In this document: piece after piece, positions 15,964 to 26,171 of the stretch
How positions within the stretch are numbered: the stretch's first letter is position 1
Layout of the letters: every line of letters begins with the position of its first letter
Assembly (NCBI GenBank): GCA_022775085.1
Contig: JALFJQ010000007.1
Coordinates: 18,249-82,248 of the forward strand
Length of the DNA: 64,000 nucleotides
From: Clostridiales bacterium
Lineage (GTDB): Bacteria; Bacillota; Clostridia; Oscillospirales; Oscillospiraceae
Direction: 5' to 3'
Made by a program: the position numbers and the translations under genes
Notes under the pieces: generated by a model
Told to the model about the DNA's origin: nothing
The model's database searches: none
What the model saw: only the letters and a program-made list of their open reading frames with translations

Positions 15964-16779
15964 TTATAAGCGCTGGCGTACCGCCTCATACAATAAAATA
16001 GATGCTGCGGCGGACGCGTTCAGGGAGCTGATGTGTCCGGCCATGGGAATGTTCACCATCACGTCGCAGTTCTTGCGGACGAGAGGGCTTAGCCCAGCGC
16101 CCTCGTTGCCGATGACGATGGCGGCGGGGCCGGTGAGGTCCGCCTGGTACATGGGGATGGAGCCTTCGGCGGCGGTACCGAAGATCCACACGCCCTTGTC
16201 CTTCAGCTGGGAAATGGCGTTATTGATGTTGGTGACCCGGGCAACCTTCATATACTCCACAGCCCCGGCGGAGGCCTTGGCAACGGTGGCAGTGAGGCCT
16301 ACGCTGCGGCGCTTCGGGATGATGACGCCATGGGCGCCGGCGCACTCCGCGCTTCGCAGAATGGCACCCAGGTTGTGGGGGTCGGACAGCTCGTCACAGA
16401 TGACGATGAGGGGCGCTTCCCCCTGGGCGGCAGCTTCTTCCAGAATGTCGTCGATGGTCACATATTCATGAGCGGCGGCAAGGGCGATGATGCCCTGATG
16501 GGCACGGGTAAAGGACATGGCGTCCAGTTTCCGGCGGTCAACGGGCACGACAACAGCCCCTGCCTCTTTGGCCTGGGCAGCCAGCCGCTGCAAGGCCCGG
16601 TCGGTATCACCGTCAGCTACGAAGACTTTATCAATGGTGCGGCCGCTTTTCAGGGCCTCGGAAATGGCGTTGCGGCCCTCCAGCTGGCCCTCCACTTCTT
16701 CCGTTTCCTCCCGCTGGGCGAATCGGTCAGCCCGGCGGGGAGAATTTTTCCGTCCGGCAGGACGGCGGTTTTCATCCAT
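15964..16779 (-). CDS. rlmB: 23S rRNA (guanosine-2'-O)-methyltransferase, TrmH/SpoU family
   Basis: 271 residues. A charged N-terminal extension (about 25 residues) precedes the RNA-binding EGRNAISEAL domain and the SPOUT methyltransferase domain. The knot motifs are all present: DPHNLGAILRSAECAG, IVIGNEGAGLSPL and NIPMAGHISSLNASAAA. It uses SAM to methylate a 23S rRNA ribose (G2251 in E. coli RlmB). Close paralogues such as YacO share these motifs, so the exact target is inferred. It is first in a two-gene operon with the P-type ATPase-like gene. Confidence 0.9.
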   Translation of the reverse strand: MDENRRPAGRKNSPRRADRFAQREETEEVEGQLEGRNAISEALKSGRTIDKVFVADGDTDRALQRLAAQAKEAGAVVVPVDRRKLDAMSFTRAHQGIIALAAAHEYVTIDDILEEAAAQGEAPLIVICDELSDPHNLGAILRSAECAGAHGVIIPKRRSVGLTATVAKASAGAVEYMKVARVTNINNAISQLKDKGVWIFGTAAEGSIPMYQADLTGPAAIVIGNEGAGLSPLVRKNCDVMVNIPMAGHISSLNASAAASILLYEAVRQRL

Positions 16780-16819
16780 AACAGTATCTCCTGTTCACTT
16801 CATAGTAATAGATGCTAGC

Positions 16820-16848
16820 ATTATAACAGGTAATATGCAATTTCTCAA
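16820..16848 (-). promoter_or_regulatory. Sigma-A promoter for rlmB
   Basis: Minus strand TTGAGA, a 17-bp spacer and TATAAT, about 40 bp upstream of the rlmB ATG. Confidence 0.75.
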
Positions 16849-16932
16849 GCCTAAATTTTCACCGGAATGGGAAAAACCGGGGATTATGTAACCTATTCAC
16901 AGAAAATTTACTATCCGGACGAGAATCCTTCA

Positions 16933-16961
16933 TTGCCTAAACCGCGAAAGTGTGATATGAT
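16933..16961 (+). promoter_or_regulatory. Sigma-A promoter for ftsH
   Basis: TTGCCT, a 17-bp spacer and TATGAT, followed by AAGGAGG just before the ftsH ATG. Confidence 0.65.
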
Positions 16962-16988
16962 GTGCCAAAATAAGGAGGCGAGCGGATT

Positions 16989-18887
16989 ATGGATCTAAAC
17001 CGCGGAAATAACCCCAATAACGGGAAAAAGCCTGAGGGTGACCGCCCCAAGGGCAGCTATTTTACCCCGCTGATGATTGCGCTGATTCTGGTGCTGCTGT
17101 TCAGCTGGATCATGAATGCAGTAGAAAAAAGCCAGTATACAGAAACAACCCTGTCTGACTTTTTCGAGGCCAAGGATTCCGGCCAGCTGGCGGAGGTGGA
17201 GCTGCGCTATGACCGCATTCTCTACATGACCAAGGAGGAGGCCGCCAAAGACCCCGCCCGGCAGAAGGCCTGCTACACCGGCCTGCCCAGCGGCGGCGAT
17301 ATGATGGCCCTGGCGCAGGAGCTGGAAGCGCAGGGGATAACGGTCAACGTCCCCATTGTGGAGGACAACTCCATGATTATGATGGTTCTGTCCTATGCCA
17401 TCATGATCGGCGGTATGTTCCTGCTGATGAACCTGCTGACAAAGCGCATGGGCGGCGACGGCATCATGGGCGGCATGGGCAAGTCCAAGGCCAAGGTCTA
17501 TATGGAAAAGCAGACCGGCGTAACCTTCAAGGATGTGGCTGGACAGGACGAGGCCAAGGAGTCCTTACAGGAAATCATTGACTTCCTCCACAATCCCCAG
17601 AAGTATACCGCCATCGGCGCAAAGCTGCCTAAGGGCGCGCTGCTGGTAGGCTCTCCCGGCACCGGCAAGACCCTGCTTGCCAAGGCGGTGGCCGGCGAAG
17701 CCAATGTGCCCTTTTTCTCCATTTCCGGATCGGATTTTGTGGAGATGTTCGTGGGTATGGGCGCCAGCCGGGTTCGCGACCTGTTCCAGCAGGCGGCGAA
17801 GGTGGCTCCCTGCATCATCTTTATCGACGAAATTGACGCTGTGGGCCGTTCCCGTGACAGCCGCTACGGCTCCAACTCCGAGCAGGAGCAGACCCTGAAC
17901 CAGCTGCTCAGTGAGATTGACGGCTTTGAGCCTTCCAAGGGCATCGTGTGTCTGGCTGCTACCAACCGTCCGGAAATTCTGGACAAGGCCCTGCTGCGGC
18001 CCGGCCGGTTCGACCGCCGGATCATCGTGGATCGTCCCAACCTCCAGGGCCGTCTGGACACTCTGAAGGTACACACCCGGAAGATCCGCCTTTCCGAGGA
18101 CGTAGACCTGCGGAAAATCGCCCAGGCTACTGCCGGTGCGGTGGGAGCGGATCTTGCCAATCTGGTGAACGAAGCCGCCCTGCGGGCCGTGCGTATGGGC
18201 CGTCAGGCGGTGAATCAGGAGGACTTGCTGGTGTCCTTCGAGACCGTCATCGCGGGCACCGAGAAGAAGAACACGGTGCTGACCGACATGGAAAAGCGTC
18301 TGGTTGCCTATCACGAGGTGGGCCACGCTTTGATCGCGGCGCTGGAGAAGCATGCTCAGCCCGTTTCCAAGATCACTATCGTTCCCCACACCTCCGGCGC
18401 GCTGGGCTACACCATGCAGATGCCCGAGGAGGAAAAGTTCCTGTCCACCGCTGACGAGCTGCGTACCGAGCTGCGGACATTGGTTGGCGGACGGGCGGCG
18501 GAGCAGGTGGTATTCGGTATCCAGACCACCGGCGCTTCCAACGACATCCAGCGTGCCACCGCCCTGGCCCGGAATATGGTCACCCAGTACGGCATGAGCG
18601 AGAAGTTCGGCCTCATGTCCACCGCTTCCGTGCAGAATCAGTATCTGGACGGCCAGGCCTACATGGACTGCTCTCAGGAGACCGCTGCCGAGGTGGACAA
18701 GGAGGTCATGGGTCTTCTGGACAGCGCTTACACCGATGCCAAGCGGATTCTCACGGAGAACCGGCAGCTGCTGGACGAGATCAGCGAGTTCCTGCTGGTG
18801 AAGGAGACCATCACCGGCGACGAGCTGATGGCCTATGTCAACGCGGACAAGAACGCCCTGCCGGAGCCTTCTCAGGAAGAAGAATGA
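16989..18887 (+). CDS. ftsH: ATP-dependent zinc metalloprotease FtsH
   Basis: 632 residues. Two N-terminal membrane segments (around residues 25-42 and 120-140) flank a small extracytoplasmic domain. The AAA module follows: Walker A GSPGTGKT (Ser in place of the more common Pro), Walker [12 protein letters not shown], and second region of homology [21 protein letters not shown]. The protease zinc site is HEVGH. FtsH degrades membrane proteins and short-lived regulators. It is monocistronic here, between its own promoter and a terminator. Confidence 0.96.
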   Translation: MDLNRGNNPNNGKKPEGDRPKGSYFTPLMIALILVLLFSWIMNAVEKSQYTETTLSDFFEAKDSGQLAEVELRYDRILYMTKEEAAKDPARQKACYTGLPSGGDMMALAQELEAQGITVNVPIVEDNSMIMMVLSYAIMIGGMFLLMNLLTKRMGGDGIMGGMGKSKAKVYMEKQTGVTFKDVAGQDEAKESLQEIIDFLHNPQKYTAIGAKLPKGALLVGSPGTGKTLLAKAVAGEANVPFFSISGSDFVEMFVGMGASRVRDLFQQAAKVAPCIIFIDEIDAVGRSRDSRYGSNSEQEQTLNQLLSEIDGFEPSKGIVCLAATNRPEILDKALLRPGRFDRRIIVDRPNLQGRLDTLKVHTRKIRLSEDVDLRKIAQATAGAVGADLANLVNEAALRAVRMGRQAVNQEDLLVSFETVIAGTEKKNTVLTDMEKRLVAYHEVGHALIAALEKHAQPVSKITIVPHTSGALGYTMQMPEEEKFLSTADELRTELRTLVGGRAAEQVVFGIQTTGASNDIQRATALARNMVTQYGMSEKFGLMSTASVQNQYLDGQAYMDCSQETAAEVDKEVMGLLDSAYTDAKRILTENRQLLDEISEFLLVKETITGDELMAYVNADKNALPEPSQEEE

Positions 18888-18892
18888 TCCAT

Positions 18893-18923
18893 GAAAACGG
18901 GGGCGGAAGCGCTCCCGTTTTTC
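18893..18923 (+). terminator. ftsH terminator
   Basis: AAAACGGG and GCG segments pair with CGC and CCCGTTTTT across a short loop, directly after the ftsH stop. Confidence 0.7.
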
Positions 18924-18926
18924 GCC

Positions 18927-18955
18927 TTGCAAATTCCAGGGCAATGGGTTATAAT
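18927..18955 (+). promoter_or_regulatory. Sigma-A promoter for the lipoprotein gene
   Basis: TTGCAA, a 17-bp spacer and TATAAT, 35 bp before the chosen ATG. It begins as the ftsH terminator ends. Confidence 0.75.
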
Positions 18956-18989
18956 GAAGGAACAAATGGCAGAAAAAGGAGGAATTTCT

Positions 18990-19814
18990 ATGAACAAGAA
19001 ACGACTGTGCGCTTTGACAGCGCTGACATTGGCAGCTGCCATGACGCTGGGCGGCTGCGGCGGAAAAGAAGAGACTCCGGAGGTCTCCGCACCCCAGACT
19101 GCCGCATCCGAGGAAGCCGCGGCCCGGGAACTGAGCCTGACGGACAGCACCCTCGGCGTCACCGCCTGGAGCAGCCCCAACGGCGCAACGGTGGATCTCA
19201 CTGCCGTTCCCTCGGAGCACGCCAAGGACGACAGCGCGGAATTTGTCGTCCGGCTGAACGGCAAGGATATGATGCGCATCCCCTGCCAGTGGGAGGACAA
19301 CGCTTACACCGCTTCCGCCGACCTGAACGCTGAGGACGGATACAGCTACTCTGTAGCGCTCTCCGGCAAAGATGGGGCGTATGCCGAGATCCCTGTCTCC
19401 GCTTCCGAAACGCTGACGGATCTTGCCGACTCTCTGGAATCCTACTGCAGCCTGACGCTGGATGAAACGGAGCTGTCCGAAGGGGATCTGACGATCCTCA
19501 ATGGGTACGCCATCGTCCAGGCTCCCCGCATTACCGCCAACAATGAGAATGTGGCCTGCGCCCAGGCCACACTGGTGCTGGCTCTGGACGGTGAGGAGAT
19601 CGGCAGCGTTGCCCTGACCATGGCCCCCGGCGAGACGGAGCGGAGCTATGACGCCAGCATTACGGATATGAGCTTCACCATCCCCGACACCATCGGTGAG
19701 GGACAGGAGTTGACCCTGCGGCTGGACGCGGTTCTTACCGACGGTCAGAACCTCACCGCCCAGGGTGGCAGCTGGACCGTGGAAAACGGCAGCATTGCCA
19801 ACGCCGTGGGCTGA
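18990..19814 (+). CDS. Secreted lipoprotein of unknown function
   Basis: 274 residues from the ATG at 18990, preceded by AAAGGAGG; the track's start at 18891 precedes the promoter. A lipoprotein signal peptide ends MTLGGCGG, and the linker is rich in Glu, Ala and Thr. The remainder looks like one or two beta-sandwich repeats, with alternating patterns such as AEFVVRLNGKDMMRI, ATLVLALDGEEIGSVAL and LTLRLDAVLTDGQ. I do not recognise a named family. It is expected on the outer face of the membrane and is transcribed alone. Confidence 0.8.
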   Translation: MNKKRLCALTALTLAAAMTLGGCGGKEETPEVSAPQTAASEEAAARELSLTDSTLGVTAWSSPNGATVDLTAVPSEHAKDDSAEFVVRLNGKDMMRIPCQWEDNAYTASADLNAEDGYSYSVALSGKDGAYAEIPVSASETLTDLADSLESYCSLTLDETELSEGDLTILNGYAIVQAPRITANNENVACAQATLVLALDGEEIGSVALTMAPGETERSYDASITDMSFTIPDTIGEGQELTLRLDAVLTDGQNLTAQGGSWTVENGSIANAVG

Positions 19815-20195
19815 GAAACAGATTACGCAGCAGATAAAGCTGGCGAGAAAGCAGCTTCATAGGGGGCGATGTCCACATCGCCTCTTCACGGATGTTTTCT
19901 ATTTGCCGGAAAAGCCTTTCGCCGCTGGCTTTTGCTGCGGGCAGGTCTGGGCATCGGCATCTACGATAGGGAATAATTAGTTTTTCGACAGTCTGACTCC
20001 ACCTCCTTTGAGGTGGAGTTTTTTGCTGCGGATCGATAAAAAAGCTGCTTTCCAACGGAGAATCTCCAAATTTTCCGCAAGATTTTCACAGGTTTTTGCC
20101 GTCCCTGAATTGGGTGGGAGCATTTTTTACAAATTTCATCGGACATCCGTATTTTTTTATGTGAATACTATAAAAAAGTTGAAATATTCCTGTTT
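19815..20195. other. Intergenic stretch with no supported gene
   Basis: This stretch of nearly 400 bp has no ORF with a ribosome site and codon bias like its neighbours. It contains a short hairpin (GGCGATG tcca CATCGCC at 19865-19882) and the terminator at 19996-20024, and the rest is AT-rich. The minus ORF at 19753-20055 has no supporting evidence. Confidence 0.6.
19996..20025 (+). terminator. Intrinsic terminator
   Basis: ACTCCACCTC, CTTT loop, GAGGTGGAGT, then a T6 tract. It probably ends the lipoprotein transcript or an unseen short RNA upstream. Confidence 0.8.
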
Positions 20196-20201
20196 TTGAG
20201 A

Positions 20202-20230
20202 TTGATTTTACAGTTGGTTTCGACTACAAT
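20202..20230 (+). promoter_or_regulatory. Sigma-A promoter for trmL
   Basis: TTGATT, a 17-bp spacer and TACAAT, about 55 bp before the trmL ATG. Confidence 0.55.
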
Positions 20231-20289
20231 AGGAGCCAAACGGGGTTCGAAAAACGCCCGGCAAATGTGTCCCGCGCGAGGTGAAGTTC

Positions 20290-20772
20290 ATGCTCAATAT
20301 CGTGCTGGTGGAACCGGAGATCCCGCAGAACTGCGGCAACATTGCCCGCACCTGCGCAGCCACCGGCTGTCGGCTCCATCTGATCCGTCCCCTGGGCTTC
20401 GACATCTCCGAAAAGGCAGTGCGCAGAGCGGGTCTGGATTACTGGCACATGGTCGAGGTCATCGACTACGAAAATCTGGCAGATTTCTTCGCCAGGAATC
20501 AGGTTCGGCAGATGTGGTGCCTGTCCACAAAGGCTCCCCGGTGCTACACCGAGGCCCATTACGAGGATGGCTGCTACCTGTTCTTCGGAAAAGAGACAAA
20601 GGGTCTGCCCGAGGATTTTCTCCGGGAGCACTTTGAAGAATGCGTCCGCATCCCCATGCGGGAAGATGCCCGGAGCCTGAACCTGAGCAACGCCGTCGCC
20701 GTGACCGTTTTTGAGGCTCTTCGGCAGCTTTCCTTCCCCGGTTTGAAGGATTATGGTAAAATGCGGGGATAA
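20290..20772 (+). CDS. trmL: tRNA (cytidine/uridine-34 2'-O)-methyltransferase
   Basis: 160 residues from the ATG at 20290, behind GCGAGGTGA; the GTG at 20281 is less well placed. It is a minimal SPOUT enzyme: LVEPEIPQNCGNIARTCAATG, FGKETKGLPEDFL and PMREDARSLNLSNAVAV cover the three knot motifs. The family (TrmL/CspR) methylates the wobble ribose of tRNA-Leu isoacceptors. It lies 28 bp upstream of pgk, probably with some read-through into it. Confidence 0.9.
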   Translation: MLNIVLVEPEIPQNCGNIARTCAATGCRLHLIRPLGFDISEKAVRRAGLDYWHMVEVIDYENLADFFARNQVRQMWCLSTKAPRCYTEAHYEDGCYLFFGKETKGLPEDFLREHFEECVRIPMREDARSLNLSNAVAVTVFEALRQLSFPGLKDYGKMRG

Positions 20773-20800
20773 GCCCCGATTTTGTTAAGGAGGAAGTACC

Positions 20801-22000
<1,200 letters not shown>

Positions 22001-22020
22001 TCGCACTTAATGAACTGTAA

Positions 22021-22050
22021 GCGGGGCGGAGGGATGCCCTCCGCCCCGCA
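22021..22050 (+). terminator. GC-rich hairpin after pgk
   Basis: GCGGGGCGGAGGG pairs perfectly with CCCTCCGCCCCGC around ATG. The poly-T tail is weak, so it may be a processing or partial-termination site between pgk and tpiA. Confidence 0.55.
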
Positions 22051-22133
22051 TTCCCAAGCACCGCGCCTTTGCGGCTGGGGAACAGCCCCTGCCGGACCGT
22101 GGACGGCCCGTCTGCGGATAATTTCGTCAATGC

Positions 22134-22150
22134 ACATCCATAATGGATGT
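22134..22150 (+). promoter_or_regulatory. 17-bp perfect dyad upstream of tpiA
   Basis: ACATCCAT-A-ATGGATGT is a perfect inverted repeat ending about 20 bp before the tpiA ATG. It could be an operator or a small hairpin in the 5' UTR. Confidence 0.35.
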
Positions 22151-22171
22151 TAGAATAAGGAGAAATAGGAA

Positions 22172-22948
22172 ATGAACAGAAAATATCGTAAGACCGTCAT
22201 CGCCGGCAACTGGAAGATGAACAAGACCCCCTCCGAGACCAAGGAATTCATGACCCAGCTGAAGGCCATCATGCCCAAGGGCCGCTGGTGCGATGTGGCT
22301 CTGTGCGTGCCCGCCGTCTGCATCCCCGCCGCTGTCCGTGCCATGCGTGAGACCCGGGTGGGCATCGGCGCTGAGAACTGCAACGCCAACGCCTCCGGCG
22401 CTTACACCGGCGAGATCGCTACCAATATGCTGGTTGACGCCGGCTGCAAGTACGTCATCATCGGTCACTCCGAGCGCCGCGCCATGGGCGAGACCGACGC
22501 TGATGTCAACGCCAAGGTTCTGGCTGCTCTGGACGCCGGTCTGATCCCCATCATGTGCTGCGGCGAGAGCCTGGAGCAGCGGGAATCCGGCATCACTGCC
22601 GAGCACATCACCATGCAGATCAAGCTGGGTCTGGCGAACGTGCCCGAGGACAAGATCCGCAAGGTCATCATCGCCTACGAGCCCATCTGGGCCATCGGCA
22701 CCGGCTTGACCGCCACCCCCGAGCAGGCTGAGGAAGTCTGTGAGATGATCCGCAGCGTTGTCCGCAAGCTCTACTCCTCCAAGAACGCCCGCGCCATCTC
22801 CATCCTGTATGGCGGCTCCATGAACGATAAGAACGCCTTCGAGCTGCTGGCTCAGCCCGACATCGACGGCGGTCTGATCGGCGGTGCTTCCCTGGTGCCC
22901 GAGAAGTTCGTCAAGATCATCGAGGCTGCCAACCAGCCCACCGTGTAA
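22172..22948 (+). CDS. tpiA: Triosephosphate isomerase
   Basis: 258 residues. It has AGNWKMNKT with the active lysine, the electrophilic His in IGHSERR, the catalytic Glu in AYEPIWAIGTG, and the phosphate loop YGGSMN with GGLIGGASL. It interconverts DHAP and glyceraldehyde-3-phosphate. Codon bias is as strong as in pgk. The AATAAGGAG ribosome site is close to the ATG. Confidence 0.97.
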   Translation: MNRKYRKTVIAGNWKMNKTPSETKEFMTQLKAIMPKGRWCDVALCVPAVCIPAAVRAMRETRVGIGAENCNANASGAYTGEIATNMLVDAGCKYVIIGHSERRAMGETDADVNAKVLAALDAGLIPIMCCGESLEQRESGITAEHITMQIKLGLANVPEDKIRKVIIAYEPIWAIGTGLTATPEQAEEVCEMIRSVVRKLYSSKNARAISILYGGSMNDKNAFELLAQPDIDGGLIGGASLVPEKFVKIIEAANQPTV

Positions 22949-22967
22949 GCAATTACATAATCAAGAC

Positions 22968-22994
22968 GGGCTGCAGGTTTCTGCAGCCCTTTTG
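22968..22994 (+). terminator. tpiA terminator
   Basis: GGGCTGCAG pairs with CTGCAGCCC and is followed by TTTT, 20 bp after the tpiA stop. Confidence 0.75.
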
Positions 22995-23066
22995 ATTATG
23001 AAATGCAAAATGCAGAATGATAAATGCAAAATGATGGAGTCATTTTGTATTTCGCATTTTTATCGA
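22995..23066. repeat. AT-rich ATGCAAAATG repeat block
   Basis: Repeats of the type AAATGCAAAATG/AAATGCAGAATG are followed by partly inverted copies (TCATTTTGTATTTCGCATTT), so the block can fold as a hairpin before the Sua5 gene. Its role is unknown. Confidence 0.4.
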
Positions 23067-23074
23067 GGTGTCGT

Positions 23075-24109
23075 ATGAAAACACTGTTATTATCCGCAGC
23101 GGACATGAAAACCCCCGCCATTGCCGCTGAGCTGATTCGGCAGGGAGAGCTGGTGGCGATTCCAACCGAGACGGTTTATGGTTTGGGCGCTGACGGGCTG
23201 AAGGAAGCTGCTGTGGCGAAAATTTTTGAAGCCAAGGGTCGGCCACAGGACAACCCCTTGATTTTGCACATCTGGGGTGCCTCTCAGATGGAGCTGTTCT
23301 GCCATGACATTCCCCAGGCGGCCTATGCTCTGGCGGATGCCTTCTGGCCCGGGCCGCTGACCATGGTGCTGCCTGCCCGGGACATTGTGCCCAAACGCAC
23401 CACCGGGGGACTGGATACCGTGGCCCTGCGCTGCCCGGACAACGCCGTGACGCGGGAGATCATCCGGCTGTCCGGTGTGCCCATTGCGGCCCCCTCCGCC
23501 AACATCTCCGGCAAGCCCTCCACCACCACCGCCCAGCACGTACTCCACGACCACGACGGGAAAATTGCCGCCGTGGTGGATGGCGGCCCCTGTCGGGTAG
23601 GCGTGGAATCTACCATCGTGGACTTGACGGAGGACCGGCCCCGGCTGCTGCGCCCCGGCGGCATCACCCCGGAGCAGTTGATTGGCGTTTTGGGTGACCT
23701 TGTGGTGGACAAGGCGGTGACGGCGCAGATCGATAAGGACGCCGTGGTGAAGGCCCCCGGCATGAAGTACCGCCATTATGCGCCGTCTGAGCCGGTGGTC
23801 ATCGTGGCAGGCTCCCGGGAAAAGGCGGCAGCCTATATTCACCGCCACTTTACACCCGGTGACCGGGTACTGTGCTTTGAGGAAGAGCTTCCCCTGTACT
23901 CCGACTGTAATCCCCTTTCCTATGGTCAGGAAGCAGACGCGGCGACCCTGTCTGCGGGCCTGTTTTCCGCCCTGCGGGAGTTGGACGACCCGTCCATCCA
24001 TCAGGTCTACGCCCGGTGCCCCGTGGGCGGCGGCGTGGCCTACGCGGTGCAGAACCGTCTGAAGAAAGCCGCCGCCTTCCACATTGTGGACGCGGAGGTA
24101 GAGGAATGA
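23075..24109 (+). CDS. L-threonylcarbamoyladenylate synthase, Sua5 type
   Basis: 344 residues from the ATG at 23075, behind GAGGTG; the track's start at 23024 lies in the repeat block. The N-terminal YrdC domain (about residues 10-205) has IPTETVYGLGADGL, KGRPQDNPLILH and APSANISGKPS. The C-terminal Sua5 domain begins after PGMKYRHYAPSEPV. It makes threonylcarbamoyl-AMP, the precursor of t6A37 in ANN-decoding tRNAs, for TsaD-TsaB-TsaE. Overlap with coaE through ATGA shows translational coupling. Confidence 0.94.
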   Translation: MKTLLLSAADMKTPAIAAELIRQGELVAIPTETVYGLGADGLKEAAVAKIFEAKGRPQDNPLILHIWGASQMELFCHDIPQAAYALADAFWPGPLTMVLPARDIVPKRTTGGLDTVALRCPDNAVTREIIRLSGVPIAAPSANISGKPSTTTAQHVLHDHDGKIAAVVDGGPCRVGVESTIVDLTEDRPRLLRPGGITPEQLIGVLGDLVVDKAVTAQIDKDAVVKAPGMKYRHYAPSEPVVIVAGSREKAAAYIHRHFTPGDRVLCFEEELPLYSDCNPLSYGQEADAATLSAGLFSALRELDDPSIHQVYARCPVGGGVAYAVQNRLKKAAAFHIVDAEVEE

Positions 24110-24684
24110 TCCTCGGTATCACCGGCGGCACCGGCTGCGGAAAAACCACCCTGCTAAACTGCATTGCCCAGCTGGGCGGGGTGATTCTGGACTGCGATGC
24201 CATCTATCATGAACTTCTGCGCACCGACCCGACGCTGCTTGGGACCATCGAAAAACGGTTCCCCGGCACCGTGGAAAACGGGGCCTTACAGCGAAGAAAA
24301 CTGGGAAATCTGGTATTTTCCGACGAAAAGGCTCTGAATGACCTGAACCAAATCACCCATGGTGCGGTGAAAGCGGAAGTAGTCCGACGACTGACCGAAA
24401 AGCCGAAGCTTGCCGCCATTGATGCCATCGCCCTGTTCGAAGGGGGCCTTGCGGAATTGTGCGACATAACCGTCGCCGTCACTGCCCCGGAGGAAGCACG
24501 CATCCAGCGACTCATGGTCCGGGACGGCATTGACCGTGACTACGCCAAGCGGCGGATTGACGCCCAAAAAAGCGCGGACTGGTTCCGGGAAAACTGCGAT
24601 TACTGTCTGGAAAATAACGGCACACAGAACGATTTCCATGATATGTGCCTTGCTTTTCTGCGACAACTTGCTATAATAGAATAA
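24106..24684 (+). CDS. coaE: Dephospho-CoA kinase
   Basis: 192 residues from the ATG at 24106 (MILGITGGTGCGKTTLL). The P-loop GGTGCGKT is clear, DCDAIYHELL holds the substrate-binding acidic residues, and IDAIALFEGGL and VTAPEEARIQRLMVRDG complete the lid region. It performs the last step of CoA synthesis. It is coupled to the Sua5 gene. The ORF-track start at 24016 lies within that gene. Confidence 0.93.
   Translation: MILGITGGTGCGKTTLLNCIAQLGGVILDCDAIYHELLRTDPTLLGTIEKRFPGTVENGALQRRKLGNLVFSDEKALNDLNQITHGAVKAEVVRRLTEKPKLAAIDAIALFEGGLAELCDITVAVTAPEEARIQRLMVRDGIDRDYAKRRIDAQKSADWFRENCDYCLENNGTQNDFHDMCLAFLRQLAIIE
24650..24677 (+). promoter_or_regulatory. Promoter for the M18 aminopeptidase, inside coaE
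   Basis: TTGCTT, a 16-bp spacer and TATAAT overlap the last codons of coaE, 32 bp before the next ATG. Confidence 0.6.
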
Positions 24685-24708
24685 AATCCAACGTAAGGAG
24701 CGAAAAAA

Positions 24709-26097
24709 ATGATGAATACCGACGAACTCCGGGAGTCCCTGCTGATGGCCTCCAAGAACGGCTATGCCCGCATTTCACCCGAGGAGCGGGAAGAAATGAA
24801 TGCCTACTGCCGCCGCTACATGGACTTTATGGATGCCTGCAAGACCGAGCGGGAAGCCACCGCCTGGGCCGTCCGTGAGGCGGATAAGCGGGGGTTCAAG
24901 CCCTTCACTCCCGGCATGGAAGCGAAGCCCGGCGATAAAATCTACTACAATAACCGGAACAAGTCCATTGCTCTGGCAGTGATCGGCACCGAGTCCCTTG
25001 CCAAGGGTGCCAATATCTGCGCCGCCCATGTGGACTCCCCCCGGCTGGACGTGAAGCCCAATCCCTTGTACGAGGATTCTCAGATTGCCTACTTCAAGAC
25101 CCACTACTACGGCGGCGTCAAGAAGTATCAGTGGCCCACCGTGCCCCTGGCTCTGCATGGCGTAGTCTACCGCAAGGACGGCAGCGTAGTCACCGTGACC
25201 ATCGGTGAGGACGACAATGACCCTGTGCTGATGATCTCCGATCTGCTGATCCATCTGGCCGGCGATCAGATGCAGAAGCCCTTGGCCAAGGGCATCGAGG
25301 GTGAGCAGCTGAACGTGATTCTGGGCACCGAGCCTCTCGATGGCGAGGGCGCTGATTTGGTGAAGCTGAACGTCATGCAGCTGCTGCACGAGAAATATGG
25401 CCTGATTGAGGAGGATTTCCTGTCCGCCGAGCTGACGGTGTTGCCTGCTGGCAAGTGCCGTGAGGTTGGCCTTGACCGCAGCCTGCTGGCGGCCTACGGT
25501 CACGATGACCGGGTCTGCGCCTACGCCGAACTGGATTCCCTGTTTGCCATCGAGAATCCTGCCAAGACTGCCGTGTGTATCCTGGCGGATCGGGAGGAAG
25601 TTGGCTCCATGGGCATTTCCGGTATGCAGAGCCACTACTTTGAGCACTTTATGGGTACTCTGTGCGATGCGCAGAACGTGAAGCTGGAGGACTGCTTCGC
25701 GAACGCATTTTGCCTGTCCGCCGACGTGACCAACGCCTTTGACCCCAACTTTGCCGAGACCTGTGACAAGCGGAACAACGCCCAGCTGAACTACGGTGTT
25801 GCCCTGAGCAAGTATACCGGCTCCCGGGGCAAGAGCGGTGCCTCTGATGCTTCCGCCGAGGCCATGGGCCATGTCCGTACCGCTCTGGACAGTGCCGGTG
25901 TCATCTGGCAGATTGGCATTCTGGGCAAGGTCGATCAGGGCGGCGGCGGCACTGTGGCAGCCTATATGGCCAACCGGAATATTGTCACCGTGGACGCGGG
26001 CGTGCCCGTGATCAGCATGCACGCACCTATGGAGCTGGTTTCCAAGCTGGACTGCTATGAGACCATGCGGGCCTGCAAGGCCATCTATCTGGCGTAA
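24709..26097 (+). CDS. M18 family aminopeptidase
   Basis: 462 residues, typical of M18 zinc aminopeptidases (aspartyl aminopeptidase/Lap4 group). Metal ligands appear in order: His in CAAHVDSPRLD, Asp in AAYGHDDRVCAY, the Glu pair in ADREEVGSMG, and a C-terminal His in ISMHAPMEL. The product should be a large cytosolic oligomer trimming N-terminal residues from peptides. The codon bias is strong. Two consecutive ATG codons (24709, 24712) follow AAGGAGCG; either may be used. Confidence 0.92.
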   Translation: MMNTDELRESLLMASKNGYARISPEEREEMNAYCRRYMDFMDACKTEREATAWAVREADKRGFKPFTPGMEAKPGDKIYYNNRNKSIALAVIGTESLAKGANICAAHVDSPRLDVKPNPLYEDSQIAYFKTHYYGGVKKYQWPTVPLALHGVVYRKDGSVVTVTIGEDDNDPVLMISDLLIHLAGDQMQKPLAKGIEGEQLNVILGTEPLDGEGADLVKLNVMQLLHEKYGLIEEDFLSAELTVLPAGKCREVGLDRSLLAAYGHDDRVCAYAELDSLFAIENPAKTAVCILADREEVGSMGISGMQSHYFEHFMGTLCDAQNVKLEDCFANAFCLSADVTNAFDPNFAETCDKRNNAQLNYGVALSKYTGSRGKSGASDASAEAMGHVRTALDSAGVIWQIGILGKVDQGGGGTVAAYMANRNIVTVDAGVPVISMHAPMELVSKLDCYETMRACKAIYLA

Positions 26098-26104
26098 CAA
26101 ATGC

Positions 26105-26128
26105 GGGGCGCACCAACTGGTGCGCCCC
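26105..26128 (+). terminator. Aminopeptidase terminator
   Basis: GGGGCGCACCA pairs perfectly with TGGTGCGCCCC, 7 bp after the stop. It runs directly into the next promoter's TTGACA. Confidence 0.7.
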
Positions 26129-26157
26129 TTGACATTCTGCACAATTTCATATATAAT
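26129..26157 (+). promoter_or_regulatory. Consensus sigma-A promoter for queT
   Basis: TTGACA, a 17-bp spacer and TATAAT, a perfect consensus. It leaves a leader of about 135 nt before queT, consistent with riboswitch control. Confidence 0.85.
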
Positions 26158-26171
26158 CATTTATGTAATTT

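Noticed and set aside
14084-16471. 795-residue open frame on the plus strand
   Set aside because: It runs antisense to the P-type ATPase-like gene and rlmB, both of which have conserved motifs, and its composition is that of a shadow frame.
17565-19220. 551-residue minus ORF over ftsH
   Set aside because: It is antisense to ftsH, whose AAA and protease motifs are intact.
19753-20055. 100-residue minus ORF after the lipoprotein gene
   Set aside because: It crosses a strong terminator, has no ribosome site and its composition does not resemble a protein gene.
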